64,000 nucleotides of DNA from NCBI RefSeq assembly GCF_001908275.1, contig NZ_CP018620.1, positions 6,076,001 through 6,140,000 on the forward strand, read 5' to 3'. This document shows positions 55,512 to 64,000 of the stretch, piece by piece. Under the pieces are notes generated by a model. It made no database searches, had not been told where the DNA came from, and was given only the letters and a program-made list of their open reading frames with translations. Numbering within the stretch: position 1 is the first letter of the stretch; each line of letters opens with the position of its first letter. The DNA is from Paenibacillus xylanexedens (GTDB lineage Bacteria > Bacillota > Bacilli > Paenibacillales > Paenibacillaceae). The translations under genes were made by a program, and so were the position numbers.

Positions 55512-58500
55512 CTAATGTGGTACCTGGGATTGGAAATCATTTCGGCTGGATTGATCCGCGTGGTACAAAACCACGTCCCCATCTTGCATCGGCCAACTTC
55601 TCCCCTGACCATCTACCGGGCTGTTATCAAAACCTTCCATTTGCCATTGATTCATCAACGGTGCATGAATATATTGCAGATGTGGTGCATTCGTATTGCC
55701 ACTGCGCAATGTTTCGATATTGAAGTTAACCACAATGTAACCGCCCCTCAGAAATACCGTCGCCTTCTCATCCAACCGGTTTTGTCTGGCAAGCGACTCG
55801 AGATCGGTTCCTTTGGGCACTGCATATACATCTGCTGGCAAGCTATATTCCCCATACCAGCGCTGAATCGCTGCATTCGCCCGATCCACATTAACACTGG
55901 AGGGAATATCTGCTTTTGGGCCAATAAGTGTTCGGATCTGTGAAGGAAGAATCATCCAGTCATAACGACCTACCCACGTTTTATGATGAGAGGTCTGATC
56001 CACGAAACGAACCATATGTTCCGCCATTGTACCCTGTATGCGTTCCTCCGCCGACAGTTCATAGGTATACTGATAACGCGCTGTATCACCCAACTCCGTA
56101 CTGGGGACATTCCGCAACCGTGAGTTCAGGACAACAAAACGTTTTTCTAAATCTTGTGAAGATCCGATACGAATGAGTCGATCCTGTCCTCGATGGTAGT
56201 ATAAATCCACTTCTTGCCGGGTGGTGCCATCTTTACTCACAAAAGAGAACGTCGGCGTGATTCGGATACCATCCTGTTTCCCAAACATATTGCCCTTGGT
56301 TTTCAGATCAAACTTGAAATGGTAACCTGTCTTCACTGCAGCATTTCGGAAACCCTGTACCGGATGACTGCCGGGACGAATAGGCAGGACATAGGGAGCC
56401 AAGTTACCTCGGGGATCTCCGTCAATACCGTTTCCTCCGGTCCAATAGCTCACACCCGTTGGTTCCGGGCTGCCCATCCGCTTGCGGAACACATTCTCCC
56501 AGTTGTAGTCTGAAACATCGGTAATGTGAAAATCATACAACCTTCCGATAACCTCTACAGCAACGGTATCTGCTGCGACATGATGGGTCAGATTCGTATT
56601 GGCATCCTGTTGTTCTGTGAAGTTTGCCGGTGCATTTTCGGCGATATTACGAAACTCAATCTGGTAATTCCCTTCATCTACCCATACAGGAAGATAAAAA
56701 GGGGTGTCCAACTGATTTACCGGAATATCCACCCATGTCATGGCCGGAATAAACTGACTTCTGGCACCGTTATAGACATCGAATGGGAAACGAACCTGTT
56801 TGATCCGGAAATATTTCGCATAATCATGGTTTCCATAACCAGGGTAACTCGCTACATCCAGATGCTGCCCTGAAGTTGGGATGCGTACAATAAACGGACG
56901 CTCTAAAATAAGTGCAGCTCTGGTCGGATCAGGCGTAGTCTTCTGGTTATGCGGCTGATCATCTGACACCCAGGCATAGTTCACAACTGGAGTATGTACT
57001 GTCACCGAGTTGATGCCCAGAATGGGGAACTTCTGATCCCGCCCTCCGTTAACATTGCCAGGGAGCAGTCCATACGTTATCTCACCCGTGGTTGGCTGGT
57101 TAGCTTTGTTCATCAATGTGTTTTTGATCGTCAGACGGTTCTGGTACAGAACATCGTCTCCGATCATGCCAGGCTGGGGGATCGTCCCAGGTCTTGGAGC
57201 TGTTTTTTCCACCGGGGCAGAATCCATAATTGTCGCTCCATTAAAGGTTACCTTGTCGTTATTAACGGTGTTCTCTCTAACCTCCGCTTCAGCTTCAGAT
57301 TGAAACAATGACGTTTCATCTGGCGTAGAGGGTTCAGTAGAACCACCCGGAACCCCTTTGATGCCAAGATCAATTTCTCGACATGGCGCAGGTTTCACAT
57401 GATTGGTAACCGCAGTATCCATAGCCGATTGCAAAGTCGGTGCTGTATATGCATTGGGCATCAGGGTCACGGTGTCGCCATAACCGCCTAGCGCATAGTT
57501 AGATACCTTGGCCTCATTTAACTTGTATACCTCCAGGTTATCGATCTGCCAATAGCTATATGTCCGTGTTACTTGCATGGTTTTATCCCCAGGCACATCA
57601 CGTTCTTTGGGCTCAGGAGGTGTTCCTGGATCCCCCTCACCACTAGACGCTCTTCCCGGGATCGTCCAGGTTTTATGATAAACCCTTTTCACCTTAACGG
57701 TGTAAGTCACCGTTCCTGTCATGTTAACCCAACGGTGCTGAAACAGATATTCCTTGGCTAAAACATTGGCATAGAGATCTTCCGAAGTTGGAATACCACG
57801 GGTAACATCGAACTTCTCAGATCCACGCTCGTCTGCCTTCAACACACCTCGAACAGACGGGTCTATAACCGATGCTTCAATAACCGTGCCTCTACTCGGT
57901 GGGCTGATGGTCACAGGGCAAGTGTTCGCAGGGTCACCCCCCGGATCGCCATCATTACCACCCTCTCCATTATCCGTGCAGTCCTTCACCTCAAGCACCT
58001 GAGTCCCTTGTTCATCCAGTTGCTGAGCAGAATCAAGAAAATGAGCTTTTATGGTAGTGCTACCGACGATCCCTTTAGTCGTGATTTTGCCATCTGCGCC
58101 GATCGTTGCCACAGCCGGATTCGAGCTTTGCCACGTCAATTTAGGATGAGCTGTCAGTTTATGAACAGAGCGATCCGGTTTGGTTAGAACTGCTTCCGCC
58201 TGTAGTGGTGTTGTATTGGCTTTACAAGCGTTCGGCAAATTCACCACGAGTCCTGGCTCAGACGTAACGGTTATGGTGGCTGTATCCGAGATCAGATATG
58301 TACCATTGTTCCAGATTGCACGCACAGTGACCGTGCCCGGACTTTCGGCCGTTAACATCCCTGTTTTCAACTCTATACTCGCAATTGTCTCGTCAGAAGA
58401 AAACCATTTGATCTCTGCTTCCCTGCGGGATACGTCAATGCCCTCACCAAAGGCTGTCGCACCATAACCTTTCGTCTTCACCTTGGCTTCCATCTGTTGT

Positions 58501-59198
58501 GTTTTCCCTATGGTAAGGGTTGAATCTGGGGTTACATCGATTTCTTTTTCTTCGTGAATCTTACCTTCCCAGAAGATGCTAACAGGGGTGTGGTACACCA
58601 TCTTATATTTGGGTTTATTGCCTGGCCTAGTCCCATAAGGTTCCCTTTCAAAGAACTCAAACCCTTTGCCAGTATATGTTCTAAGATCCGCATTTTTTTC
58701 ACTTGTAACTCTTGGACTACCTATTCCTTCATAACTATTTACCTGCTGATATTTTACACCATCAGGATCGTTCTTTAACTTAATATCAGTTACCATTTCC
58801 TTATCAATTCCTATACCTCTATATGGCTTCCAACTTAGTGGGGGCCATCTACTCATATCAACATTATCAGGAATTTCTGTTTTTACAGGGTATGCATCAT
58901 AATCAGTTCCTCCGTTATCCACATCTTTGTGCGTACCTTGATATTCTGCCCTAAATTCTCCTGAATCAAGTTGATACCAGTAAACTCCTGGTGTTCCTTG
59001 AGTTGGGTTTGCATCAACTGTGACTGCTGGCCCTTTCATGGATTTGGAACCATATTGTTCTTCTACGGCATTAGCTTTAAGAGTATCAAAAGTGCAGTAA
59101 TAGACTGGTAATGTCATAAATATAATTACTAAGATTCTATATAAACTTTTAAAACCACCTAGTAGATAACGTTTAATATTAAATTTAAACACCACCAA
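55512..59198 (-). CDS. Large secreted protein with Ig-like (Big_2) domains
   Basis: This 1228-residue exported protein has a hydrophobic leader (SLYRILVIIFMTLPVYYC) followed by ANA-like cleavage near residue 44. Residues about 45-215 are a distinct N-terminal part. Then come two Big_2-like Ig repeats (AEIKWFSSDETIASIELKTG; PKLTWQSSNPAVATIGADGK), a Gly/Asp/Pro linker (NGEGGNDGDPGGDPANTC) and some 750 residues of beta-rich sequence I cannot assign. It resembles Paenibacillus DUF5704-type surface proteins, by memory only. The start is uncertain (TTG at 59198, no clear ribosome site), probably translationally coupled to the SLH gene that ends six bases earlier. Confidence 0.75.
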   Translation of the reverse strand: MVVFKFNIKRYLLGGFKSLYRILVIIFMTLPVYYCTFDTLKANAVEEQYGSKSMKGPAVTVDANPTQGTPGVYWYQLDSGEFRAEYQGTHKDVDNGGTDYDAYPVKTEIPDNVDMSRWPPLSWKPYRGIGIDKEMVTDIKLKNDPDGVKYQQVNSYEGIGSPRVTSEKNADLRTYTGKGFEFFEREPYGTRPGNKPKYKMVYHTPVSIFWEGKIHEEKEIDVTPDSTLTIGKTQQMEAKVKTKGYGATAFGEGIDVSRREAEIKWFSSDETIASIELKTGMLTAESPGTVTVRAIWNNGTYLISDTATITVTSEPGLVVNLPNACKANTTPLQAEAVLTKPDRSVHKLTAHPKLTWQSSNPAVATIGADGKITTKGIVGSTTIKAHFLDSAQQLDEQGTQVLEVKDCTDNGEGGNDGDPGGDPANTCPVTISPPSRGTVIEASVIDPSVRGVLKADERGSEKFDVTRGIPTSEDLYANVLAKEYLFQHRWVNMTGTVTYTVKVKRVYHKTWTIPGRASSGEGDPGTPPEPKERDVPGDKTMQVTRTYSYWQIDNLEVYKLNEAKVSNYALGGYGDTVTLMPNAYTAPTLQSAMDTAVTNHVKPAPCREIDLGIKGVPGGSTEPSTPDETSLFQSEAEAEVRENTVNNDKVTFNGATIMDSAPVEKTAPRPGTIPQPGMIGDDVLYQNRLTIKNTLMNKANQPTTGEITYGLLPGNVNGGRDQKFPILGINSVTVHTPVVNYAWVSDDQPHNQKTTPDPTRAALILERPFIVRIPTSGQHLDVASYPGYGNHDYAKYFRIKQVRFPFDVYNGARSQFIPAMTWVDIPVNQLDTPFYLPVWVDEGNYQIEFRNIAENAPANFTEQQDANTNLTHHVAADTVAVEVIGRLYDFHITDVSDYNWENVFRKRMGSPEPTGVSYWTGGNGIDGDPRGNLAPYVLPIRPGSHPVQGFRNAAVKTGYHFKFDLKTKGNMFGKQDGIRITPTFSFVSKDGTTRQEVDLYYHRGQDRLIRIGSSQDLEKRFVVLNSRLRNVPSTELGDTARYQYTYELSAEERIQGTMAEHMVRFVDQTSHHKTWVGRYDWMILPSQIRTLIGPKADIPSSVNVDRANAAIQRWYGEYSLPADVYAVPKGTDLESLARQNRLDEKATVFLRGGYIVVNFNIETLRSGNTNAPHLQYIHAPLMNQWQMEGFDNSPVDGQGRSWPMQDGDVVLYHADQSSRNDFQSQVPH

Positions 59199-59690
59199 AA
59201 GTTCTATTGATAGATTTGAACTTCTTTACCAGCATCATTCTTTAACATATATCCTCCCTTTACAGGATCCAGAGTATGTGATGACCAAAATTTGGTAGAT
59301 ACCCCTTGCTTCAACATTGCGTTTGAATCGTCTGGTAAAGTAATAAACCCTTTTTCTTTCAAATAGCTCACGTTAAATAACCGTTGAATTGGAATAACTA
59401 TATTATCATTCGCTCTAGCAATATTTAAAAGATTTGACTTATCAAGTCTTGAAGTAAACGTTATCTCAGCGTAGGTAGAAAAGCGCCCCTTTTGTGCCCT
59501 AGTCAAGTTATTTTGATCTACAAATAACGTTGCGTACAGTCCCTTGGGCTTAGTCCCTCGGGTATCCACTACGATAAATCTATGGTACCTTACGACCCCC
59601 ACATTATTTTTCAATGTGTACTCTGTATTAACTATATCTCCGAAGTTACCTTTAATATATTTGTAACTTGATACTGTCGTTAAATTCGTA
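58560..59690. other. AT-rich segment across the junction of the SLH and giant genes
   Basis: Counts on several 60-base lines give 23-45% G+C here against about 45-57% on both sides. It covers the last 160 codons of the SLH gene and the first 210 codons of the giant gene. Its edges fall at domain borders in both proteins. This suggests a block exchanged as a unit. Confidence 0.55.
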
Positions 59691-60472
59691 CCCGTCGTGC
59701 CGACCTCTCTCATTTCATTCAGATCACTGTACTTCCCGGCATCCGTGCCCTCCACGTCCATATAACGCAGTAAAATGGCCGATACTTCTGCACGAGTGGT
59801 GGAATCCGCAGGTTTTAATGTGCCATCCTGAAATCCACCCACAATGCCTGTCCCACGGACAAGGGCAAGATACGGAATCTGCTCAGCACGAATGGTGCCA
59901 CGGTTCACTTCCGGTGTGGGAAGCAGCGTATTTTTGGTATCGTTAAAAGCATCCTGGAAGCTGGTTCCGGACTTAATCAGTCCATTTGCAATCCATTTCA
60001 TCATCTCGTAACGCGTCAGCTCCACATTTGGATTGAACCCTTTGGCGTAATCGCCAGTATTAATGAATCCTTGTCCAACAAGTTGGCTAACCGCCGCTTC
60101 AGACCAATGTCCCTTGAGATCGGAAAACGGGTTTTGCCCCTCCACCTTCTCTAGTCCAGTCGCACGGGCAAGTATGGTTGCATATTCCCCACGCGTGATT
60201 TTGCCATTGGGACGGAACGTTCCGTCTTGGTAACCTGAGATCAAGTTTTTTTCATAAGCTTTGGCAATCGTTGCTTGAGCCCAGTGGCCCTTGATATCTT
60301 TGAACTTGCTAAGGGCCGTGTCACTTGTTCCCGATGCTGCATTAGCTGTGGACGTCAGATGTACGGGTCCAACGGGCAATAATGTTCCTGCCAATACAGC
60401 TGTCGTTAACAACCCGACGATCCAACCGTTCCGTTTTTTCTTCTTCTCATGACCTTCAATTCGTTTCTTCAA
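59204..60472 (-). CDS. SLH-domain surface protein
   Basis: The protein of about 422 residues has a signal peptide (GWIVGLLTTAVLAGTLLPVG, cleavage near ANAA) and three SLH modules at about 55-265: FKDIKGHWAQATIAKAYEKN, FSDLKGHWSEAAVSQLVGQG, and a third with GGFQDGTLKPADSTTRAEVS. These bind pyruvylated wall polymers and hold the protein on the cell surface. The last 150 residues are a separate AT-rich-coded domain of unknown function. TTG at 60472 is best, ten bases after AGGAG; a GTG three codons earlier is too close to it. It overlaps no gene and is followed after six bases by the giant secreted protein, a likely partner. Confidence 0.85.
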   Translation of the reverse strand: MKKRIEGHEKKKKRNGWIVGLLTTAVLAGTLLPVGPVHLTSTANAASGTSDTALSKFKDIKGHWAQATIAKAYEKNLISGYQDGTFRPNGKITRGEYATILARATGLEKVEGQNPFSDLKGHWSEAAVSQLVGQGFINTGDYAKGFNPNVELTRYEMMKWIANGLIKSGTSFQDAFNDTKNTLLPTPEVNRGTIRAEQIPYLALVRGTGIVGGFQDGTLKPADSTTRAEVSAILLRYMDVEGTDAGKYSDLNEMREVGTTGTNLTTVSSYKYIKGNFGDIVNTEYTLKNNVGVVRYHRFIVVDTRGTKPKGLYATLFVDQNNLTRAQKGRFSTYAEITFTSRLDKSNLLNIARANDNIVIPIQRLFNVSYLKEKGFITLPDDSNAMLKQGVSTKFWSSHTLDPVKGGYMLKNDAGKEVQIYQ

Positions 60473-60678
60473 TCTACTCACGCTCCTATGTACCTTAGTA
60501 TGGGGATGCTTTACTTGGTCAACCTAGTCAATTCTCTTCATAACCAAAACCTAAATTTGCCATAATAATCAATATTCTACCATGTTGTACTAGGCTATTG
60601 GTATTATTTTTCGTCCATCCCCATCACGTTAAGGCGTGCGCCCCTCCTTCCATAGACCCACTTCATTCGCCTAAAACA

Positions 60679-60715
60679 CAAAAAAAGGCCATGAATCCGC
60701 AGATTCATAGCCTTA
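60679..60715 (-). terminator. Terminator between the solute-binding and SLH genes
   Basis: AAGGCTATGAATC-TGCG-GATTCATGGCCTT followed by seven T on the minus strand, about 100 bases after the binding-protein stop. The rest of 60473-60817 holds the SLH-gene promoter region with no other gene seen. Confidence 0.85.
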
Positions 60716-60817
60716 TGCTTTAAGGGTGTGGTCTTTCTTATGATATTGGAAAATGAATTCACTCATAGAATAAACCATATCATTCCATTTGATCAACCTT
60801 TTTTATTTCACCCAGCT

Positions 60818-62329
60818 TTATTTTCCGTTCAATTCCTTATAGGATGCTTCAAGTTCCGTGATTAATTGATCACCACCGGCTTTTCTCCAGCTTGCGATTT
60901 CCTGCTCCCAACCTGCGTCATCGATTTTACCCATGATGTACTTCGTCTGCGCATCCCAGATCATCTGATCCAACTCCTGACCACGCTCGGTATAGATTGC
61001 CGAAGACAAGGTGAGTGCCGGATTGGCGATGGCGTATTGCTCATTCTCACGCGCCATCTTCGTACCTTTCATACCAATCGGAACATCAACCAGTTCAGGT
61101 ACATTATAACCTTCAATACTTAACAGATTATCCCGGTATGGCTTCACTTCACGCTGATAAGCGTCAAAATCTTTAAGTTCGGTTTTCCCATCCGCAGTCT
61201 TGGTGTAGTGCACATCGAGCAATCCACGGAGCTGCAACGCGCTTAATTCCTCATCCATCAACTGATCCAGGAACGTGAGCACCTGCTTCAACTGCTCCTC
61301 ATCCGTTACGGACGCCTTCGGGATGACTAGCATTCCATAGTTTCCTGGCTCGCCGGCGATTCGAATGCCGTCGGTTCCCTGGAACGGAGCCACATCAATT
61401 TCTCCATCCGGAGCGTTAGGTGTAAGCCGCTGCTGAGAGGACTTTCCGTTCTGGGCCACACCGTTAAGCTTCATGCCAACCAGGCCGGAATCCATTTTTT
61501 TGTCCGCATCAGAAGGGTCCAGAGCAGGGAAATCACTATTAATCAGTCCCTCGCTGAACAGTCGCTTGAAGAGTTTCATTGTATCCACATATTCGGTAGT
61601 CAAGAACTCCGGGGTCAGTTTCCCAGCATCATCCACTCCCCATTTGTTAACACCGCCAATACTTACAGCAACCCGCGTCAGTGGGGAAGAGACACCCTCA
61701 TTATACTTTTTGAAGAGCAGTGCACCGTACGTATCTTCCTTACCATTTCCGTCAGGGTCATCCTTACGAATAGAGCGCATCACTTCATACCAATCATCCA
61801 GCGTTTTGGGTATATCCAGCTTCAACGTATCAAACCAGTCCTTGCGATATACGATCGCAGTCCGGCCAATATCCCGGAAGTTCGGAATACCGTAGACCTT
61901 GCCTTCAATTTTGATATTGTTAAAATAAGCTTCGGATTGGGCAGACAGGTTCTTATAATCCTTCAAGTAAGGCCCCAGTTCCCAGAACAGTCCCGTTTTG
62001 GCGGCATTAAATGTGGTCGGTACATAATTCACACGCATAATGGTCGGCATCTCACCTGAAGCAACCATAACATTCACCTTATCATCAAAAGCAGACTGCG
62101 GAATCCACTGTACATTGACATCCGTATTTGTATATTCCTCAATCTTCTTTTCAATCCCGTTCTCCTTGGCCGGTATATCTCCTACCTGCATTAAAGAGAT
62201 GGAAATGGGAAGTTTACCTTCCCCTGCAGCAGGTGCTTTTTCTCCCCCGCAACCTGCAAGCAATCCAGCGGACATTGCACCAATTACAACGATTCCGCCT
62301 AAACGGGACATTGGACCTTTTGGACTCAT
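60818..62329 (-). CDS. ABC transporter solute-binding lipoprotein (LplA type)
   Basis: This 503-residue extracellular lipoprotein has a lipobox in GAMSAGLLAGCGGEKAPA. The type II binding fold shows NVMVASGEMPTIMRVNYVPT, VYGIPNFRDIGRTAIVYRKD, LDIPKTLDDWYEVMRSIRKD with the Ca2+-like loop KDDPDGNGKEDTYGAL, and the end TKYIMGKIDDAGWEQEIASW. The length and DPDGNGKED loop mark the LplA/YtcQ family of Paenibacillus and Bacillus, which bind large oligosaccharides. AAAGGAGAG precedes the ATG. A second, similar protein is encoded at the right edge, with a GH105 gene between, so pectin-derived oligosaccharides are likely. Confidence 0.9.
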   Translation of the reverse strand: MSPKGPMSRLGGIVVIGAMSAGLLAGCGGEKAPAAGEGKLPISISLMQVGDIPAKENGIEKKIEEYTNTDVNVQWIPQSAFDDKVNVMVASGEMPTIMRVNYVPTTFNAAKTGLFWELGPYLKDYKNLSAQSEAYFNNIKIEGKVYGIPNFRDIGRTAIVYRKDWFDTLKLDIPKTLDDWYEVMRSIRKDDPDGNGKEDTYGALLFKKYNEGVSSPLTRVAVSIGGVNKWGVDDAGKLTPEFLTTEYVDTMKLFKRLFSEGLINSDFPALDPSDADKKMDSGLVGMKLNGVAQNGKSSQQRLTPNAPDGEIDVAPFQGTDGIRIAGEPGNYGMLVIPKASVTDEEQLKQVLTFLDQLMDEELSALQLRGLLDVHYTKTADGKTELKDFDAYQREVKPYRDNLLSIEGYNVPELVDVPIGMKGTKMARENEQYAIANPALTLSSAIYTERGQELDQMIWDAQTKYIMGKIDDAGWEQEIASWRKAGGDQLITELEASYKELNGK

Positions 62330-62360
62330 GAACCATCTCTCCTTTTGGATAAGGTTATGT

Positions 62361-62508
62361 ACACAGACCACTCCGATGACAGAACAACCTTCAGATCGCT
62401 GTTATCCCCAGATTTTTTGATTCCCTTTTAAAAAGGGGAAATCCGGGGATAAAGGCGAACGCTTCGCTTCATCAGATTATTTCTGCCCTCTCCGTTCTCA
62501 TGTACATG
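62361..62508. repeat. Palindromic dispersed element, copy C
   Basis: Nearly the same as copy A at 25321-25470 over its whole length. The central arms are TTATCCCCAGATTTT and AAATCCGGGGATAA, with CCCTTTT/AAAAGGG inside. It fills the space between the GH105 stop and the binding-protein start, so it would be transcribed between the two genes. Confidence 0.8.
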
Positions 62509-63621
62509 TTAGTTTGACTTGTAAAGTTCAATCTCCACTCCCGCCAAAATGAACGGAGCGACCGACTTCGGATCATTGATCCGAATGGACTCGGTCACAT
62601 AATACTCATAGGACCCGTCACGATACGGGCTTCCTCCAAGACCGGCTCCGCCATTACACTGCGTCAAGGACAGTACGCCTTCACGATCGTTTTGCAGCAG
62701 ATGCTGTAGCAGACCCTGGTACCCTTTTTCCGCAACCGCTTTGAACTTGCCACTCAGATATCCTTTACGTACACCTTTGGCCAATGCATAGACAAACATC
62801 GAGGTCCCGGAAGCCTCCAGATAATTCCGCTCACGTCCCGGTTGATCCAGCAAATGTGGCCATAATCCAGTCTGTTGATCCTGCACATGCACAAGTGCAT
62901 TTGCTACACGTTCGAAGATACCCACAATCTGCCCGCGCTGCGGATGATCTACTGGCAGGTGATCTAATGTATCCACAACCGCCATCACATACCAGCCCAT
63001 CGCCCGACTCCAGACATGCGGAGAACATCCGGTCTCTCCCGAACTCCAGCGCTGCTCTTTGCTCTCATCCCAGGCATGATACAAGAGACCACTACGCGGA
63101 TCACGTGTACGTTGCTCCACCAGCAAGAGCTGCAGAGATGCCTTGTCAAACCACTTCTCTTCTCCCGTCACTGCACCATACTGGGTCAGATACGGAGTAG
63201 CCATGTACAATCCATCCAGCCACATCTGGAAAGGGTAAATCTTTTTGTGCCAGAACCCGCCTTCACTCGTATGTGGCTGTCCCTTAAGCTGAGTCATAAG
63301 CAACTCCGCAGCTTTGCGATACTTCTCTTCTCCCGTTTTCTCGTGCAACAGGAACAGTGATTTCCCCTGATTGATCTGATCCAGATTATATTCCTCGATC
63401 GTATAGGAGCGAATGGAGCCATCTTCCTGAACGAAATGATCCATGAGCTCACGGATGTAGTCAAAATATTTTTGCTCCCCCGTGTGCGTATACAGCTCCT
63501 CCAGCGCTTTCAGTAAGCAGCCGTTCTCATAATGCCAAGTGGAATACAGCTCATGGTTGCGATAACTTTCCATGAATTGCTGTGCCATGCGCACCGATGT
63601 GAGTTGCAGTGTTTCCTTCAT
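62509..63621 (-). CDS. GH105 unsaturated rhamnogalacturonyl hydrolase
   Basis: The 370-residue cytoplasmic enzyme of the YteR/YesR family removes unsaturated galacturonate from rhamnogalacturonan fragments made by pectin lyases. The (alpha/alpha)6 barrel is recognisable from STWHYENGCLLKALEELY, EYNLDQINQGKSLFLLHEKT with the conserved Asp, KKIYPFQMWLDGLYMATPYL with the second catalytic Asp, WSRAMGWYVMAVVDTL and NYLEASGTSMFVYALAKGVR. The ATG at 63621 is preceded by GGGGG. It lies between two similar binding-protein genes on the same strand and is probably part of one pectin-use operon. Confidence 0.92.
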   Translation of the reverse strand: MKETLQLTSVRMAQQFMESYRNHELYSTWHYENGCLLKALEELYTHTGEQKYFDYIRELMDHFVQEDGSIRSYTIEEYNLDQINQGKSLFLLHEKTGEEKYRKAAELLMTQLKGQPHTSEGGFWHKKIYPFQMWLDGLYMATPYLTQYGAVTGEEKWFDKASLQLLLVEQRTRDPRSGLLYHAWDESKEQRWSSGETGCSPHVWSRAMGWYVMAVVDTLDHLPVDHPQRGQIVGIFERVANALVHVQDQQTGLWPHLLDQPGRERNYLEASGTSMFVYALAKGVRKGYLSGKFKAVAEKGYQGLLQHLLQNDREGVLSLTQCNGGAGLGGSPYRDGSYEYYVTESIRINDPKSVAPFILAGVEIELYKSN

Positions 63622-63645
63622 GATCAAGCCCCCGCTTCCGGCTCT

Positions 63646-64000
63646 TTATTGAGCCTGTTTTTTGTAATCTTCGGCATATTCCTCACGAATCTTATTTCCA
63701 CCCGCATTGCCCCAATTCTCGATTTCCTTTTCCCAGCCACTTTGATCGATCTTGCCCATAATGTATTTCGTCTGTGCATCGGCAATCACCTGATCCAGAT
63801 CCGCCCCACGGTCACCATACGTTGGAGAATATAACGTCAGCGCAGGGTTTGGCACAGCGTGCTCCGCCAGTTCCTTGGCAAGTGCCGTACCTTTTTCCCC
63901 CAGTTCGGTGTCCTTCAATTTCGGTACGTTATACCCTTCGACATAAGGAAGGTTGTCACGGTAAGGTTTCACTTCACGCTGGAATGCATCGAAGTCACTC
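63646..64000 (-). CDS. ABC transporter solute-binding lipoprotein, C-terminal part
   Basis: Only the last 117 codons are in the window. The frame is open to the right edge (SDFDAFQREVKPYRDNL) and ends NAGGNKIREEYAEDYKKQAQ. It aligns over its whole visible length with the C-terminus of the lipoprotein at 60818-62329: VEGYNVPKLKDTELG against the IEGYNVPELVDVPIG region, and ADAQTKYIMGKIDQSGWEKE against DAQTKYIMGKIDDAGWEQE. The pair looks like an old tandem duplication with the GH105 gene between the copies. The permease genes, not seen, are presumably to the right. Confidence 0.85.
   Translation of the reverse strand, partial: SDFDAFQREVKPYRDNLPYVEGYNVPKLKDTELGEKGTALAKELAEHAVPNPALTLYSPTYGDRGADLDQVIADAQTKYIMGKIDQSGWEKEIENWGNAGGNKIREEYAEDYKKQAQ

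Overview
The window looks like a chromosomal segment of a Paenibacillus-type Firmicute. This is inferred from the mix of families, not from a search: many intracellular and secreted polysaccharide enzymes, YesM/YesN-type two-component regulators, an S-layer-homology (SLH) protein, a CotSA-like spore-coat glycosyltransferase, strong AGGAGG-type ribosome sites, frequent GTG/TTG starts and hairpin-plus-U-run terminators. I saw no rRNA, tRNA, CRISPR array or prophage. The only intact transposon is one IS1182-family insertion sequence.

Layout. 1-13.7 kb: a cut-off isochorismatase-like hydrolase, a small membrane protein, a GrpB-family protein, the IS inside the terminator of a GH43 beta-xylosidase gene, a divergent ArsR-type regulator, then a long minus-strand run of small housekeeping or accessory genes (metallophosphoesterase, four GNAT acetyltransferases, DUF1361 protein, one frameshifted gene, a cytosine-deaminase-like amidohydrolase, and an alkylation-repair pair, Ogt plus AlkD-like). 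13.9-15.2 kb: MgtE magnesium transporter. 15.3-23.7 kb: a complete monosaccharide sensing and uptake system: membrane-tethered sugar-binding sensor, YesM-like kinase and YesN-like regulator in one operon, followed by the binding protein, double ATPase and permease of a XylFGH/MmsAB-type ABC transporter. Both operons carry cre-like sites. 23.9-38 kb: LysE exporter, AraC regulator, TIMP/NTR-like secreted protein, PAP2 phosphatase, GH1 6-phospho-beta-glucosidase with a divergent WYL regulator, methyltransferase, a paired membrane/soluble protein module, an HTH-TPR regulator divergent from the enoyl-ACP reductase FabV, a YcaQ-like glycosylase and a membrane-tethered Mrr-like nuclease. 38-49.6 kb: a secreted propeller-like protein, MsrA, a GlsB/YeaQ protein, an RtcB RNA ligase translationally coupled to an AAA ATPase and preceded by a structured leader with a 31-codon ORF, a TerC protein behind a yybP-ykoY manganese riboswitch, a CotSA-like glycosyltransferase, HIRAN and WYL proteins, and L25/Ctc. 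49.9-64 kb: two tandem type I pullulanases, an SLH protein paired with a 1228-residue surface protein, and a pectin-type locus in which two similar solute-binding lipoproteins flank a GH105 hydrolase.

What stands out: (1) an about 150-bp imperfectly palindromic element present three times (25.3, 28.7 and 62.4 kb), plus a second 168-bp element with terminal inverted repeats at 32.3 kb; (2) the RtcB-AAA ATPase operon and its leader; (3) an AT-rich block of about 1.1 kb straddling the junction of the SLH gene and the giant surface-protein gene; (4) a pullulanase with Ig-like and CBM41-like domains at its C-terminus and no visible signal peptide; (5) an IS that split a terminator and left a 10-bp duplication.
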